Assembly: GCA_017935345.1 (NCBI GenBank)
Contig: JAGBHU010000038.1
Coordinates: forward strand, 62,001 to 126,000
Reading direction: 5' to 3'
DNA from: Coprococcus sp.
GTDB taxonomy: Bacteria; Bacillota; Clostridia; Lachnospirales; Lachnospiraceae
DNA: 64,000 bases
The notes under the pieces were generated by a model that ran no database searches, was not told the origin of the DNA, and was given only the letters and a program-made list of their open reading frames with translations. Of this stretch, positions 43,658 through 52,605 are shown piece by piece (positions within the stretch are counted from its first letter, which is position 1; each line of letters opens with the position of its first letter). Position numbers and translations under genes: made by a program.

Positions 43658-44566
43658 TCAGAATTCTCCTAAAGTCTTAACTTCCGTCTCAAGCATTACG
43701 CCAAACTGTCTGTCAACCTCATCTTGCACATGACAAATAAGCTTCATAATATCATCAGCAGTAGCCCCGCCTTTGTTTATCACAAAGCCACTATGTTTTT
43801 CCGATACCTGTGCCCCACCTATTGAAAATCCTTTTAAACCTGCATCCGAAATAAGTTTTCCTGCAAAATATCCTTCAGGTCTTTTAAAGGTCGAACCGGC
43901 TGACGGATATTCCAGCGGCTGTTTACTACTTCGTGCTTTTGCAAGCTCGCTGATTTTTAAATCAATTTCATCCTGCTGACCTGTCTGAAGCTCAAATTCT
44001 GCCGACAGCACGATAAGCTTTCTGTCTTGAACGGCACTATGTCTGTATGAAAAATTCATTTCATCACATGACAGCTGATATACATTTCCATCATAGTCCA
44101 TAGCCGTAACACTGCGAACCACATCCTTCATCTCTCCGCCATACGCACCTGCATTCATGTATACGGCACCACCTATCGTACCCGGTATGCCCGACGCAAA
44201 TTCAAGTCCCGTAAGTCCGTTTTTTGCAGTCTCATGTGCAACCTTTATAAGCTGTGCCCCCGCCTGTGCTTTTACCGTAGTTCCATCTATTGTTATCTGA
44301 TTCATCCCCGAAAGCACATAGATAATTACACCTCTGTAACCGTCATCTGATGCCAGAATATTGCTGCCGTTGCCAAGTACAAAAAACGGTATTTCATTAT
44401 CATGACACAATTTTATCAATGCTGATATTTGTCCTGCATTTTCAGGACATGCAACATAATCTGCCATTCCTCCGACTCTGAATGTAGTCATCGTGCTTAA
44501 AGGTACATTTTTCCTTATGTTAGCTTCTCCTAAAATGCATTTCGCATTCTCATAAAAATCAGACAT
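43658..44566 (-). CDS. murB: UDP-N-acetylenolpyruvoylglucosamine reductase
   Basis: The ATG at 44566, with GGAG 6 bases before, gives 302 residues. FAD-binding motifs are TTFRVGGMADYVACPEN, FVLGNGSNILASDDG and GTIGGAVYMNAGAYGGEM. The catalytic serine is in SAGSTFKRPEGYFAGKLI, and the shorter C-terminal domain marks the type II enzyme of Gram-positives. It reduces the enolpyruvyl group to give UDP-MurNAc, the second committed step of peptidoglycan synthesis. A terminator lies between glk and murB, so murB-rapZ-whiA-crh is probably a separate unit, although its promoter is not obvious. Confidence 0.96.
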   Translation of the reverse strand: MSDFYENAKCILGEANIRKNVPLSTMTTFRVGGMADYVACPENAGQISALIKLCHDNEIPFFVLGNGSNILASDDGYRGVIIYVLSGMNQITIDGTTVKAQAGAQLIKVAHETAKNGLTGLEFASGIPGTIGGAVYMNAGAYGGEMKDVVRSVTAMDYDGNVYQLSCDEMNFSYRHSAVQDRKLIVLSAEFELQTGQQDEIDLKISELAKARSSKQPLEYPSAGSTFKRPEGYFAGKLISDAGLKGFSIGGAQVSEKHSGFVINKGGATADDIMKLICHVQDEVDRQFGVMLETEVKTLGEF

Positions 44567-44621
44567 ACTAATCTCCATAAAAAATTTCAATAAATATTTT
44601 CATATTTATATTATCATAACA

Positions 44622-44706
44622 AAAAGCCTTTAATGCATCATATTTTTTATTATGTGCGAACAATAATCCGACACTATCCACGACATATCATACATTAAAG
44701 ACTTTT
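44622..44706 (-). terminator. Terminator between glk and murB
   Basis: A 22-position imperfect stem (44622-44643 with 44685-44706; two G-U pairs and one mismatch) around a 41-base loop, followed on minus by TGTTATG after the stem's own TTTT. Confidence 0.7.
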
Positions 44707-44786
44707 ATAATTCAATATAAAAAATTCATAGAAATAATTTATCTTTTTTCTTTACTTTATCAATTTTCACAATAATATATTATTTC

Positions 44787-45728
44787 TTATGAGTTCAAAA
44801 TGCAGCACGCACCGCCATACATTCCTGCGTCATTACCTAATGTCGCAAGTGCAAATTTCGTCTGCTTACATGCATGGAATGCATACTCGGCAAAATACTT
44901 GGCTGTCGTATGAATCAGAATCTCTCCTGCTCTTGATACACCACCGCCTATAACAAATATCTCAGGGTCTACCACACATGCGATTTGTGCAAGCGCCTTG
45001 CCAAGTACCTTTCCGTGATTTTCAACCAGCGTAGCCGCAACCTCATCTCCTTCTTTTGCGGCGTTAAAAATCTCTTTTGCAGATATGTACATAACCTCTC
45101 TAAGCTTTGATGGTTTATCAGTCGTATTCAGCATAATATTGGCAGAACGAACGATACCGGTAGCCGATGTATACTGCTCAAGGCAGCCCTTATTTCCACA
45201 TCCGCATACATCTGTTTCATCATCGTTTACACACATATGACCGATTTCACCGCCGGCACCGTTGACACCTGAGAGCATCTTGCCGTTTATGATAATTCCG
45301 CCGCCAACGCCTGTGCCTAACGTAACCATAACGATATTTTTGTGGCCTTTTCCGCCGCCCTGCCACATTTCACCAAGTGCAGCCATATTGGCATCGTTTC
45401 CGGCCTTTACCGGATATCCTGTAAGTTTGCTCAATTCTTCAGCAACATTAAAAATACCCCAGCCAAGATTTACACATTTAAGAACTGTACCATCTTCCTT
45501 TACCGGTCCCGGAACACCCATTCCGATACCTGCCACATCATCAGCCGCAATGGCCTGCTCTGCAATCTTTGACTTTATCGATTCGGCAATATCACTCAGT
45601 ATATATCTTCCGCCTTCATCGGTTCTTGTTGTAATCTCCCATTTATCAACCATTTCGCCCTGAATGGTAAATAATCCTATTTTAACTGTTGTACCTCCGA
45701 TATCTACTCCAAATACATAATTTGCCAT
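44787..45728 (-). CDS. glk: ROK family glucokinase
   Basis: The 313-residue protein has the actin-like phosphate motif YVFGVDIGGTTVKIGLF, GIGMGVPGPV, the catalytic Asp112 in GNDANMAALGE, and TLGTGVGGGIIINGK. The ROK zinc site is formed by His164 (GEIGHM) and Cys175, Cys177 and Cys182 (CGCGNKGC). It phosphorylates glucose with ATP in the cytosol. GGAGG precedes the ATG. It starts 4 bases after hprK, so the glucokinase and the catabolite-repression kinase are made from one transcript. Absence of an N-terminal HTH separates it from ROK repressors. Confidence 0.94.
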   Translation of the reverse strand: MANYVFGVDIGGTTVKIGLFTIQGEMVDKWEITTRTDEGGRYILSDIAESIKSKIAEQAIAADDVAGIGMGVPGPVKEDGTVLKCVNLGWGIFNVAEELSKLTGYPVKAGNDANMAALGEMWQGGGKGHKNIVMVTLGTGVGGGIIINGKMLSGVNGAGGEIGHMCVNDDETDVCGCGNKGCLEQYTSATGIVRSANIMLNTTDKPSKLREVMYISAKEIFNAAKEGDEVAATLVENHGKVLGKALAQIACVVDPEIFVIGGGVSRAGEILIHTTAKYFAEYAFHACKQTKFALATLGNDAGMYGGACCILNS

Positions 45729-45732
45729 TTTA

Positions 45733-46680
45733 TTAATCCTCCTTCTTTGTGCTTCCCTTCATAATGTTTTGTGTTACTCTGTTATATAATTCCTGTGCCG
45801 CATTGTATCCCATCTTTTTCTGTCTGTGGTTTACGGCAGCAGACTCAACGATAATTGCAATATTACGACCCGGTCTTATCGGAATATTATGGCTTACCAC
45901 CTTATTCCCCAAAAATTCCGTATATTGGTCTTCAAGTCCCAATCTGTCATATTCCGTATCCTTGTTCCACTCCTCAAGATTGATAACAAGGTCTATGGTT
46001 TGGTCTATTTTTACACATTCTACACCAAACAATGATTTTACATCAATAATGCCGATACCTCTAAGCTCAATGAAATGTCTTGTTATATCGGGAGCTCTTC
46101 CAACCAATGTGGCATCACTGACTTTTTTAATTTCGACAACATCATCCGCAACCAGTCGGTGTCCGCGCTTCAACAGTTCAAGAGCCGCCTCCGATTTACC
46201 GATACCACTCTCACCCATAATCAGAACACCCTCACCATATACATCAACCAATACGGCATGGACTGATATTCTCGGTGCAAGCTCCACATGCAGCCAGCGG
46301 TCTACCTCATGTACAAAAGCCGATGTAACAGAATCCGATGTCAGCACAGGAACTCCATGCTTTTTTGCCGCATCAATCATAAACGGATATGGTTCAAGTC
46401 CCCGGCAGAATATCAGGCATGGCGGCTTGTACGAGAAAAATTCATTCATAATCTCTATATTTTCCTCTTCCGTATGCATCGCCGCAACATATGCATGTTC
46501 AACATTTCCGCATATCTGTATACGGCCTGCATCAAAATGCTCGAAGAATCCTCCGAACTGAACAGCAGGTCTGTTCATACCCGGATCCTGTATTAACACC
46601 TTATCTGTATCTATCTCAGGGGTATGATTCTTCAGGTTCATTTTCTCAATAAGCTGTGTAACCGTAACACTATATACCAT
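45733..46680 (-). CDS. hprK: HPr kinase/phosphorylase
   Basis: The 315-residue protein has an N-terminal MurF-like domain (about 1-130) and the kinase domain with Walker A GESGIGKS at 156-163. The HprK signature ELRGIGIIDVKSLFG follows, with SHNIPIRPGRNIAIIVE near the C terminus. It phosphorylates Ser46 of HPr and Crh using ATP when fructose-bisphosphate is high and removes the phosphate with Pi otherwise, setting carbon catabolite repression. AAGGAGG lies before the ATG. It leads the hprK-glk unit, divergent from uvrC. A Ser46-containing Crh-like target is encoded 4 kb downstream. Confidence 0.96.
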   Translation of the reverse strand: MVYSVTVTQLIEKMNLKNHTPEIDTDKVLIQDPGMNRPAVQFGGFFEHFDAGRIQICGNVEHAYVAAMHTEEENIEIMNEFFSYKPPCLIFCRGLEPYPFMIDAAKKHGVPVLTSDSVTSAFVHEVDRWLHVELAPRISVHAVLVDVYGEGVLIMGESGIGKSEAALELLKRGHRLVADDVVEIKKVSDATLVGRAPDITRHFIELRGIGIIDVKSLFGVECVKIDQTIDLVINLEEWNKDTEYDRLGLEDQYTEFLGNKVVSHNIPIRPGRNIAIIVESAAVNHRQKKMGYNAAQELYNRVTQNIMKGSTKKED

Positions 46681-46810
46681 AAGTTCCTCCTTGAATTCAC
46701 ATTTTTTACCTATTTGTTATGATACCATATACCACACTTTTATTCTATAACAATTTCCCGATTTCTACTCATAAATTGTAGGGTTACACAGACAGGGATA
46801 AATTTCACGG

Positions 46811-46839
46811 TGGAATGTGTTTCTTAATTATGATACAAT
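46811..46839 (+). promoter_or_regulatory. Candidate extended -10 promoter for uvrC
   Basis: TGGAAT (46811-46816), 17-base spacer ending TGA, TACAAT (46834-46839), about 95 bases before uvrC. Confidence 0.45.
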
Positions 46840-46932
46840 AAACGATAACGGAAAACGCAGAATTTGAAACGAACGCCGAGGAAGCAAAGCTTATAAGGTA
46901 CGTTCGACATATGAAAGCATTAAGGAAACAGG

Positions 46933-48753
46933 ATGTTTAACTTTGAAGAAGAATTGAAAAAACTGCCCCATGTACCGGGGGTATATCTTATGCATGATAA
47001 AAATGATAAAATCATATATGTGGGAAAGGCTGTCAATTTGTACAACAGGGTACATCAATATTTTCAGGCAGGCTACAAAAGGTCACCTAAAATAGAAAAA
47101 ATGGTTTCCCATATTGCATGGTTTGAATATATCATATGCGGCTCTGAAATAGAGGCGCTTGTTCTCGAGTGTAATCTTATCAAGGAGTACAGACCACACT
47201 ATAACACCATGCTTACGGATGATAAGGGCTATCCCTATATACGCATAACCGTTGATGAAGAATACCCACGTATATTATATAGTCATCAGATGAAACGTGA
47301 CCACTCAAGGTATTTCGGTCCATATACAAATACGAAATCTGTAAAGGATATTATAGAATTGCTGAAGAAGCTGTATCATATCCGAAGCTGCAACAAAAAT
47401 CTTCCTAAAGAAGCCGGCATTGGCAGACCATGTCTGTATTATCAGATTAAGCAATGCAAAGCACCTTGTCAGGAATATATTTCCAAAGAGGAATATAACG
47501 AAAACGTGCAACAGGCAATCAGATTTCTAAGCGGGCATCATCAAGGTATTTTAAAGGAGCTGGAAGCTTCCATGAAACAATATGCTGCCGAGATGGAATT
47601 TGAAAAAGCCGCCGAAATACGTGATTTAATTGACAGCGTCAATCATATTGCCTCAAAGCAGCGTATGGAAAATACGAACAGTGATGATAAGGATATTATT
47701 GCTATGGCAACGGGACTTCTGAATGAAGGTGTTATATCTGTTTTCTTTGTCAGAGAAGGAAAAATGATAGGCAGGGAGCATTTTCATATGAGTGGTGTAG
47801 CATCGGAAAGCTATAACACCATTATGGAGTCCTTTTTAAAGCAATACTATGCCTCTACCCCATATCTGCCAAAAGAAATTATCCTGGAGCATGAGATAGA
47901 CGATGCACATATTATTGAAGAATATTTAAGCAGCCGCAGAGGCGGCGGCGTTCACATCATCGTTCCCCAGCGGGGCGACAAACTGCAACTGCTCAAACTG
48001 GCAAAGGACAATGCCTTCCTTGTACTGTCACAGGATGCCGAAAAATTAAAACGGGAAAAAGAACGAACCGAAGGTGCCGCAAATGAATTGGCGCAGCTTA
48101 TCGGTGTACCGTCTGCGAAAAGACTTGAGGCATTTGATATATCCCATATCAGCGGCTATCACTCCGTTGCCTCCATGGTTGTATTTGAAAATGGCCGTGC
48201 CAAAAGAAATGACTATCGAAAATTCAAGCTAAAAACGATAGACGGGCCTGATGATTATGCCAGTATGAAAGAGGTTCTTACCAGGCGTTTTACAGACGAG
48301 AAATTTCCTGTACTGCCTGACATATTAATGATGGACGGCGGTAAAGGACAGGTAAATGTTGCACTTGAGGTATTGAATGAGCTTCATATTGACATTCCCG
48401 TATGCGGCATGGTAAAGGATGACAATCATCGCACCAGAGGTCTTTATTATAACAATGTAGAAATCGAATTTTCTGCAAACACCCATGCTTTTCATATGAT
48501 TACACGCTTGCAGGATGAAGCACACCGATTTGCCATAGAATACCACAAATCACTCAGAAGCAAATCACAAATCCACTCCGTGCTTGATGACATAAGTGGT
48601 ATCGGTCCTGCAAGGAGAAAAGCCCTTATGTCCCATTTTAAAGATATTGAAAAAATAAAAGAAGCGGATATCGAACAGCTTTCCTCCGCTCCCGGTATGA
48701 ATAAAACCGCCGCAAAATCGGTGTACGATTTTTTCCACCGGAAAAATGTTTAA
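46933..48753 (+). CDS. uvrC: Excinuclease ABC subunit C
   Basis: The 606-residue protein begins with a GIY-YIG nuclease domain (LPHVPGVYLMHDKNDKIIYV, then GKAVNLYNRV). The UvrB-binding UVR motif lies at about 205-240 (MKQYAAEMEFEKAAEIRDLI). The RNase H-like second nuclease holds FDISHISGYHSVASMVVFEN and DILMMDGGKGQVNVA. Two C-terminal helix-hairpin-helix motifs include VLDDISGIGPARRKALMSHF and LSSAPGMNKTAAKSVYDFF. UvrC makes both incisions around bulky DNA lesions in nucleotide excision repair. AAGGA is 6 bases before the ATG. The YfbR-like gene follows after 52 bases. Confidence 0.97.
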   Translation: MFNFEEELKKLPHVPGVYLMHDKNDKIIYVGKAVNLYNRVHQYFQAGYKRSPKIEKMVSHIAWFEYIICGSEIEALVLECNLIKEYRPHYNTMLTDDKGYPYIRITVDEEYPRILYSHQMKRDHSRYFGPYTNTKSVKDIIELLKKLYHIRSCNKNLPKEAGIGRPCLYYQIKQCKAPCQEYISKEEYNENVQQAIRFLSGHHQGILKELEASMKQYAAEMEFEKAAEIRDLIDSVNHIASKQRMENTNSDDKDIIAMATGLLNEGVISVFFVREGKMIGREHFHMSGVASESYNTIMESFLKQYYASTPYLPKEIILEHEIDDAHIIEEYLSSRRGGGVHIIVPQRGDKLQLLKLAKDNAFLVLSQDAEKLKREKERTEGAANELAQLIGVPSAKRLEAFDISHISGYHSVASMVVFENGRAKRNDYRKFKLKTIDGPDDYASMKEVLTRRFTDEKFPVLPDILMMDGGKGQVNVALEVLNELHIDIPVCGMVKDDNHRTRGLYYNNVEIEFSANTHAFHMITRLQDEAHRFAIEYHKSLRSKSQIHSVLDDISGIGPARRKALMSHFKDIEKIKEADIEQLSSAPGMNKTAAKSVYDFFHRKNV

Positions 48754-48805
48754 ATGGATATAGAATAAAACAGTTACCGCATGAAAGGGTATAAAGGAGT
48801 TATTT

Positions 48806-49396
48806 ATGGAATACAATTTTTATGCAATGGTATCACGAATGAAATATATAAACAGATGGGCGCTTATGCGAAATACAAGAGAAGAGAATCTATGTGAGCA
48901 CAGCCTTGAAGTTTCAGTGATAGCACACGCGCTGGCAACGATCGGAAACGTACGATACGACAAAAAGCTGAATACGGAAAAAGCGGCATTAATCGGTTTA
49001 TACCATGATGCATCGGAAATTATAACCGGAGATATGCCGACACCAATCAAATATTACAATAATGAATTAAAAACCGCATTTAAAGATGTGGAAGATATCG
49101 CATGCCACAAGCTGCTTGATAAACTTCCCGCCGATCTGCGTGCGGCATATGAGCCGATACTCATAAAATCCGAAGAAGATGCTTATCTGTGGAAACTGGT
49201 AAAGGCAGCAGACAAACTCTCTGCCATGATTAAATGCATTGAAGAAACAGCTTCCGGTAACACCGAATTTTCCAGTGCGTTAAATGCTACATCCAAAACG
49301 CTGAACAAGCTTGCCGACGAGCTTCCGGAAGTAAATGACTTTATGAGAGACTTTCTTTCGTCCTACGGCAAAACCTTAGACGAACTCTCCAATTAA
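48806..49396 (+). CDS. HD-domain 5'-nucleotidase, YfbR-like
   Basis: The 196-residue protein has HD-domain residues in CEHSLEVSVIAHALA and YHDASEIITGDMPTPIKYYN, the latter closely matching YfbR. Conserved Arg and Trp near the N terminus (INRWALMRNTREENL) also fit. YfbR-type enzymes remove phosphate from deoxynucleoside 5'-monophosphates with a divalent metal. GGAGT lies before the ATG. It is probably co-transcribed with uvrC and ends at a long convergent hairpin shared with ftsH. Confidence 0.9.
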   Translation: MEYNFYAMVSRMKYINRWALMRNTREENLCEHSLEVSVIAHALATIGNVRYDKKLNTEKAALIGLYHDASEIITGDMPTPIKYYNNELKTAFKDVEDIACHKLLDKLPADLRAAYEPILIKSEEDAYLWKLVKAADKLSAMIKCIEETASGNTEFSSALNATSKTLNKLADELPEVNDFMRDFLSSYGKTLDELSN

Positions 49397-49403
49397 CAGA
49401 ACA

Positions 49404-49496
49404 GCAACACCCTCTGTACAATATCAATATTTATCACATTTGCAGGTGCATGCACCGAAACCGTGATAAATATTGATATTATACAGAGGGTGTTGC
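49404..49496. terminator. Very long bidirectional hairpin between yfbR-like and ftsH
   Basis: Arms 49404-49437 and 49463-49496 pair over 34 positions with a single G-U or A-C change depending on strand. The 25-base loop contains the perfect palindrome GGTGCATGCACC (49445-49456). It fills the gap between two convergent genes. There is no clear T tract on either strand, so termination may depend on the stem alone. Confidence 0.8.
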
Positions 49497-49501
49497 CTAT
49501 A

Positions 49502-51367
49502 TTACTCTGACTTCGCAAAAATCTCCATAAATTCCTTACCTGTAATGGTCTCCTTCTCTATCAGGAAGGCGGCTATCGCATCAAGTGCATCCATATGCTC
49601 GGCAAGAAGCTTCTTTGCCTTTAAATAGGAAGCTTTCAGCATATCACGAATTTCTTTATCAATCTTGGTTGCCGTCTCATCAGAGCATTGCAAAGCAAGA
49701 TTTCTGTCAAGATACTGACCTTCTATAGACTCAAGCTGTACCATACCGAATTTGTCTGACATTCCATACATGGTAATCATGGCACGTGCCTTATTTGTTG
49801 CCTGCTCTATATCGTTTGCCGCACCCGTCGTAATGGAATTAAACTTCAATTCCTCCGCTGCTCTTCCGCCAAGAAGTGTTACAAGGTCTGCCATCAGCTC
49901 TGCTTTTGACTCAAGATATTTTTCTTCCTCAGGTACCTGCCATACATAACCAAGAGCGCCCATTGTACGTGGCACTATGGTGATACGCTGTATCGGTTCT
50001 GTATGCTTCTGCAGTGCAACAAGAAGTGCATGCCCTACCTCATGATATGCAACGATACGTTTTTCCTCTGCACTAAGAAGTCTGTCCTTCTTTTCCTTTC
50101 CTGCAAATACCACCTCGACAGCACCTATCAAATCCTGCTGTGACACAAGGGTTCTGCCCGCTCTTACTGCCGCAAGTGCACCCTCATTGATAATATTGGC
50201 AAGGTCGGCTCCCACCGCTCCGGAGGTCGCAAGTGCAAGCTCCTTAAAATCTACACTTTCATCCATCTTAACGTTCTTGGAATGTACCTTCAACGTATCA
50301 ATTCTGCCCTTAAGATCAGGCTTTTCAACAATGACTCTTCTGTCAAACCGTCCCGGTCTGAGAAGTGCCTTATCAAGCACCTCCGGTCTGTTCGTCGCCG
50401 CCAGAATAACAATTCCTTTCGAAGTGTCAAATCCATCCATCTCGGCAAGCAGCTGATTCAGTGTCTGCTCCCGTTCTGAATCGGAGCCTCTTCTCGAATC
50501 CCTGCTTCCGCCTATGGCATCAATCTCATCAATAAATATAATACAAGGTGCCATCTGGCTTGCCTGTTTAAACAAATCACGAACTCTCGATGCACCTACA
50601 CCGACATACATCTCTATAAAGCTTGAACCGGACATAGAAAAGAACGGTACATTGGCTTCACCTGCCACAGCCTTTGCAAGCAACGTCTTTCCTGTTCCCG
50701 GCGGGCCGACAAGAAGCGCACCCTTCGGCAGCTTTGCACCGATTTCCAAATATTTTTTAGGATTGTGAAGGAAATCCACCATCTCGGTCAAAGATTCCTT
50801 TGCTTCTTCCTCACCTGCTACATCGGCAAATGTAACACCGGTTTTCTTCTCCACATAAATTTTTGCATTCGCCTTGCCTACGCCCATCAAGCCGCCGCTC
50901 TTTCGCATTAAAAGTGACAAAAACAGATAAAATGCAATGATCATTACCGCATACGATAGTACGGTTCCAATAATTGCGGAACTGCTTTCATCAATTCCTT
51001 TATACTGCGTACCGTATTTCTGATGTGCAAACTTCAGCTTATTTGCAAGGCTGTCATCCTTTATGGCTACCGTAACATAAGTCGTTTTATTCAATCCGTT
51101 ACTATCATCATTCGGTGTAAATTTTATTTTTGTGCTATATATTTCAACCTCGTTTACCTCGCCTTTTTCCAGCATTTCTATAAATCCGCTATACGGAATT
51201 TCCTTCTGGGTTCCGTTTGCAATTCTGTCATATGCCTTCCAAAACAGCAATGTCAGTATAATGGAAATCACAAGCATAACAAGTATTGACCTGCCTCTGC
51301 CTTTACCGTTTCCGCCTTCACCTGAATTTCCATTATTTTCATTCCCATTCGTATTCTGATTTTCCAT
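49502..51367 (-). CDS. ftsH: ATP-dependent zinc metalloprotease FtsH
   Basis: The 621-residue protein has a Gly/Asn-rich cytoplasmic start, transmembrane helices at about 27-44 and 132-153, and a small extracytoplasmic domain between them. The AAA module has Walker A GPPGTGKT at 221-228, Walker B IIFIDEID and the SRH arginines in RPGRFDRR. The zinc protease motif is HEVGH at 442-446. It degrades misfolded membrane proteins and short-lived regulators as a hexamer in the membrane. AAAGGAG precedes the ATG; a promoter sharing the dispersed repeat's core lies just upstream. Confidence 0.97.
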   Translation of the reverse strand: MENQNTNGNENNGNSGEGGNGKGRGRSILVMLVISIILTLLFWKAYDRIANGTQKEIPYSGFIEMLEKGEVNEVEIYSTKIKFTPNDDSNGLNKTTYVTVAIKDDSLANKLKFAHQKYGTQYKGIDESSSAIIGTVLSYAVMIIAFYLFLSLLMRKSGGLMGVGKANAKIYVEKKTGVTFADVAGEEEAKESLTEMVDFLHNPKKYLEIGAKLPKGALLVGPPGTGKTLLAKAVAGEANVPFFSMSGSSFIEMYVGVGASRVRDLFKQASQMAPCIIFIDEIDAIGGSRDSRRGSDSEREQTLNQLLAEMDGFDTSKGIVILAATNRPEVLDKALLRPGRFDRRVIVEKPDLKGRIDTLKVHSKNVKMDESVDFKELALATSGAVGADLANIINEGALAAVRAGRTLVSQQDLIGAVEVVFAGKEKKDRLLSAEEKRIVAYHEVGHALLVALQKHTEPIQRITIVPRTMGALGYVWQVPEEEKYLESKAELMADLVTLLGGRAAEELKFNSITTGAANDIEQATNKARAMITMYGMSDKFGMVQLESIEGQYLDRNLALQCSDETATKIDKEIRDMLKASYLKAKKLLAEHMDALDAIAAFLIEKETITGKEFMEIFAKSE

Positions 51368-51402
51368 GTATTCTCCTTTTGCAGTTATTCTAAAGTGTTC
51401 AC

Positions 51403-51431
51403 ATTATATTAGTATTTCCGCCTTGATTCAA
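51403..51431 (-). promoter_or_regulatory. Promoter of ftsH
   Basis: Minus strand TTGAAT (51426-51431), 17-base spacer, TATAAT (51403-51408). The -10 continues TATAATGTGAACACTTTAG, the same core as in the thrC and GGDEF leader repeats. Confidence 0.78.
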
Positions 51432-51462
51432 TAATATCTGAAAGATTTAATAAATATTTAAT

Positions 51463-52404
51463 TTAATATGCAACAGCCAGCTCTACATATACATTCGTAG
51501 TAGTCCTTCCTACATATATATTCCAGTCACCTACAGATATTTGTACCGCATCGTCAGCCTCAAGTGTAAAATCGGACTTTGCAATATACTTTTCCAAATA
51601 TTGAATCACATTATCCCTCTCTCCACCTGACAGATTACTGTCATCAAGTGCATCTATCATGCAGTTAAATATTGATAAAATAGCCGAACCATCCGAATAC
51701 GCATCCACCTTAGCCCATGCATATATACCATGAATTTCATCCGTATTATAGTCATAATACGTTGCAATTCCGTCCCTTCCCAAGCCTGATGTGGCAAATA
51801 CATCACACAGCTCATAACAGGTATACACTTCATTCCCTGTACTATATGTATATAAATTCTTATATCCATAGCTTTTATTAAACGTCAATGTAAGGTCATA
51901 GGCTTCAGCGCAACCCGTAAGCTCATCCATAAAGCTGACAGCGCTGATTCCGTCATAATGTCCATACATGGTACAGGCATTACCGTCTTCTTCAACCTGT
52001 TCATCCGTAAGGGCAGAATCTCCCTCCGCCTTATTGACATAATTGCCATAGCCGCCTCCTACGATATCCTCATAGTCCGGTATATCTGCATCATAGTCAA
52101 TCGTTGTATTATCGTTGCTGTCATTATAACCAAAATCAAGTTGATAACCGCTGGCACATAAGAATCCTACCCATATACCAATAAAAGCAATAGCAACTAC
52201 GATTCCCGTCAGCAGTTCCGACGCCTTTTTTTGATTCCTCTGTTTCGATTTTTGACTTTGATTTGTATCATCTCCATCCGGTCTTTTTTCATTCAAATAG
52301 AAATTCTGTGACATTTCCTTCGGTGTGACAAATCGCTTACATTCAGGGCAGAAATTTATTTTATTTACCTTTGTATCGCATATAGGGCAAATTTTTGCTC
52401 CCAT
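51463..52404 (-). CDS. Zinc-ribbon, single-pass membrane protein with an extracellular domain
   Basis: The 313-residue protein starts with a zinc ribbon (Cys6, Cys9, Cys19 and Cys22 in CPICDTKVNKINFCPECKRF). A polar, basic stretch with QSQKSKQRNQKKAS follows, then one membrane helix at about 66-86 (LLTGIVVAIAFIGIWVGFL). An acidic linker rich in Asp, Asn and Tyr leads to an extracellular domain of about 180 residues containing several cysteines. The topology predicts ribbon inside and C-terminal domain outside. The family is not recognised; ribbon-TM-domain proteins of this build are common in Clostridia. GGGAGG precedes the ATG. It has its own promoter, divergent from the PLC-like gene. Confidence 0.82.
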   Translation of the reverse strand: MGAKICPICDTKVNKINFCPECKRFVTPKEMSQNFYLNEKRPDGDDTNQSQKSKQRNQKKASELLTGIVVAIAFIGIWVGFLCASGYQLDFGYNDSNDNTTIDYDADIPDYEDIVGGGYGNYVNKAEGDSALTDEQVEEDGNACTMYGHYDGISAVSFMDELTGCAEAYDLTLTFNKSYGYKNLYTYSTGNEVYTCYELCDVFATSGLGRDGIATYYDYNTDEIHGIYAWAKVDAYSDGSAILSIFNCMIDALDDSNLSGGERDNVIQYLEKYIAKSDFTLEADDAVQISVGDWNIYVGRTTTNVYVELAVAY

Positions 52405-52511
52405 ATATGTACCTCCCTTATATTCTTCCTTATTTCAAATTCAGGCATCCGTCTATATAAAATTTCATATATCCCTGTTCCAACCGCAAATATCTGCCTG
52501 CACTCTATTAA

Positions 52512-52540
52512 ACTTTAGCCTTATTTATTTCATAAGTCAA
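52512..52540 (-). promoter_or_regulatory. Promoter of the zinc-ribbon membrane protein gene
   Basis: Minus strand TTGACT (52535-52540), 17-base spacer, TAAAGT (52512-52517). Its -35 lies 8 bases from the -35 of the divergent plus-strand promoter. Confidence 0.72.
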
Positions 52541-52548
52541 CCAAAATC

Positions 52549-52577
52549 TTGACATTCTCATTTGTCAACGATATGAT
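52549..52577 (+). promoter_or_regulatory. Promoter of the PLC-like gene
   Basis: TTGACA (52549-52554), 17-base spacer, TATGAT (52572-52577), about 28 bases before the ATG at 52606. Confidence 0.82.
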
Positions 52578-52605
52578 TAATTATTATTTTGCAAGGAGTA
52601 TACCA

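Noticed and set aside
45749-46561. 270-codon open frame on plus, antisense to hprK
   Set aside because: Ser/Ile-rich composition mirroring hprK codons, no ribosome site; hprK on minus has all family motifs.
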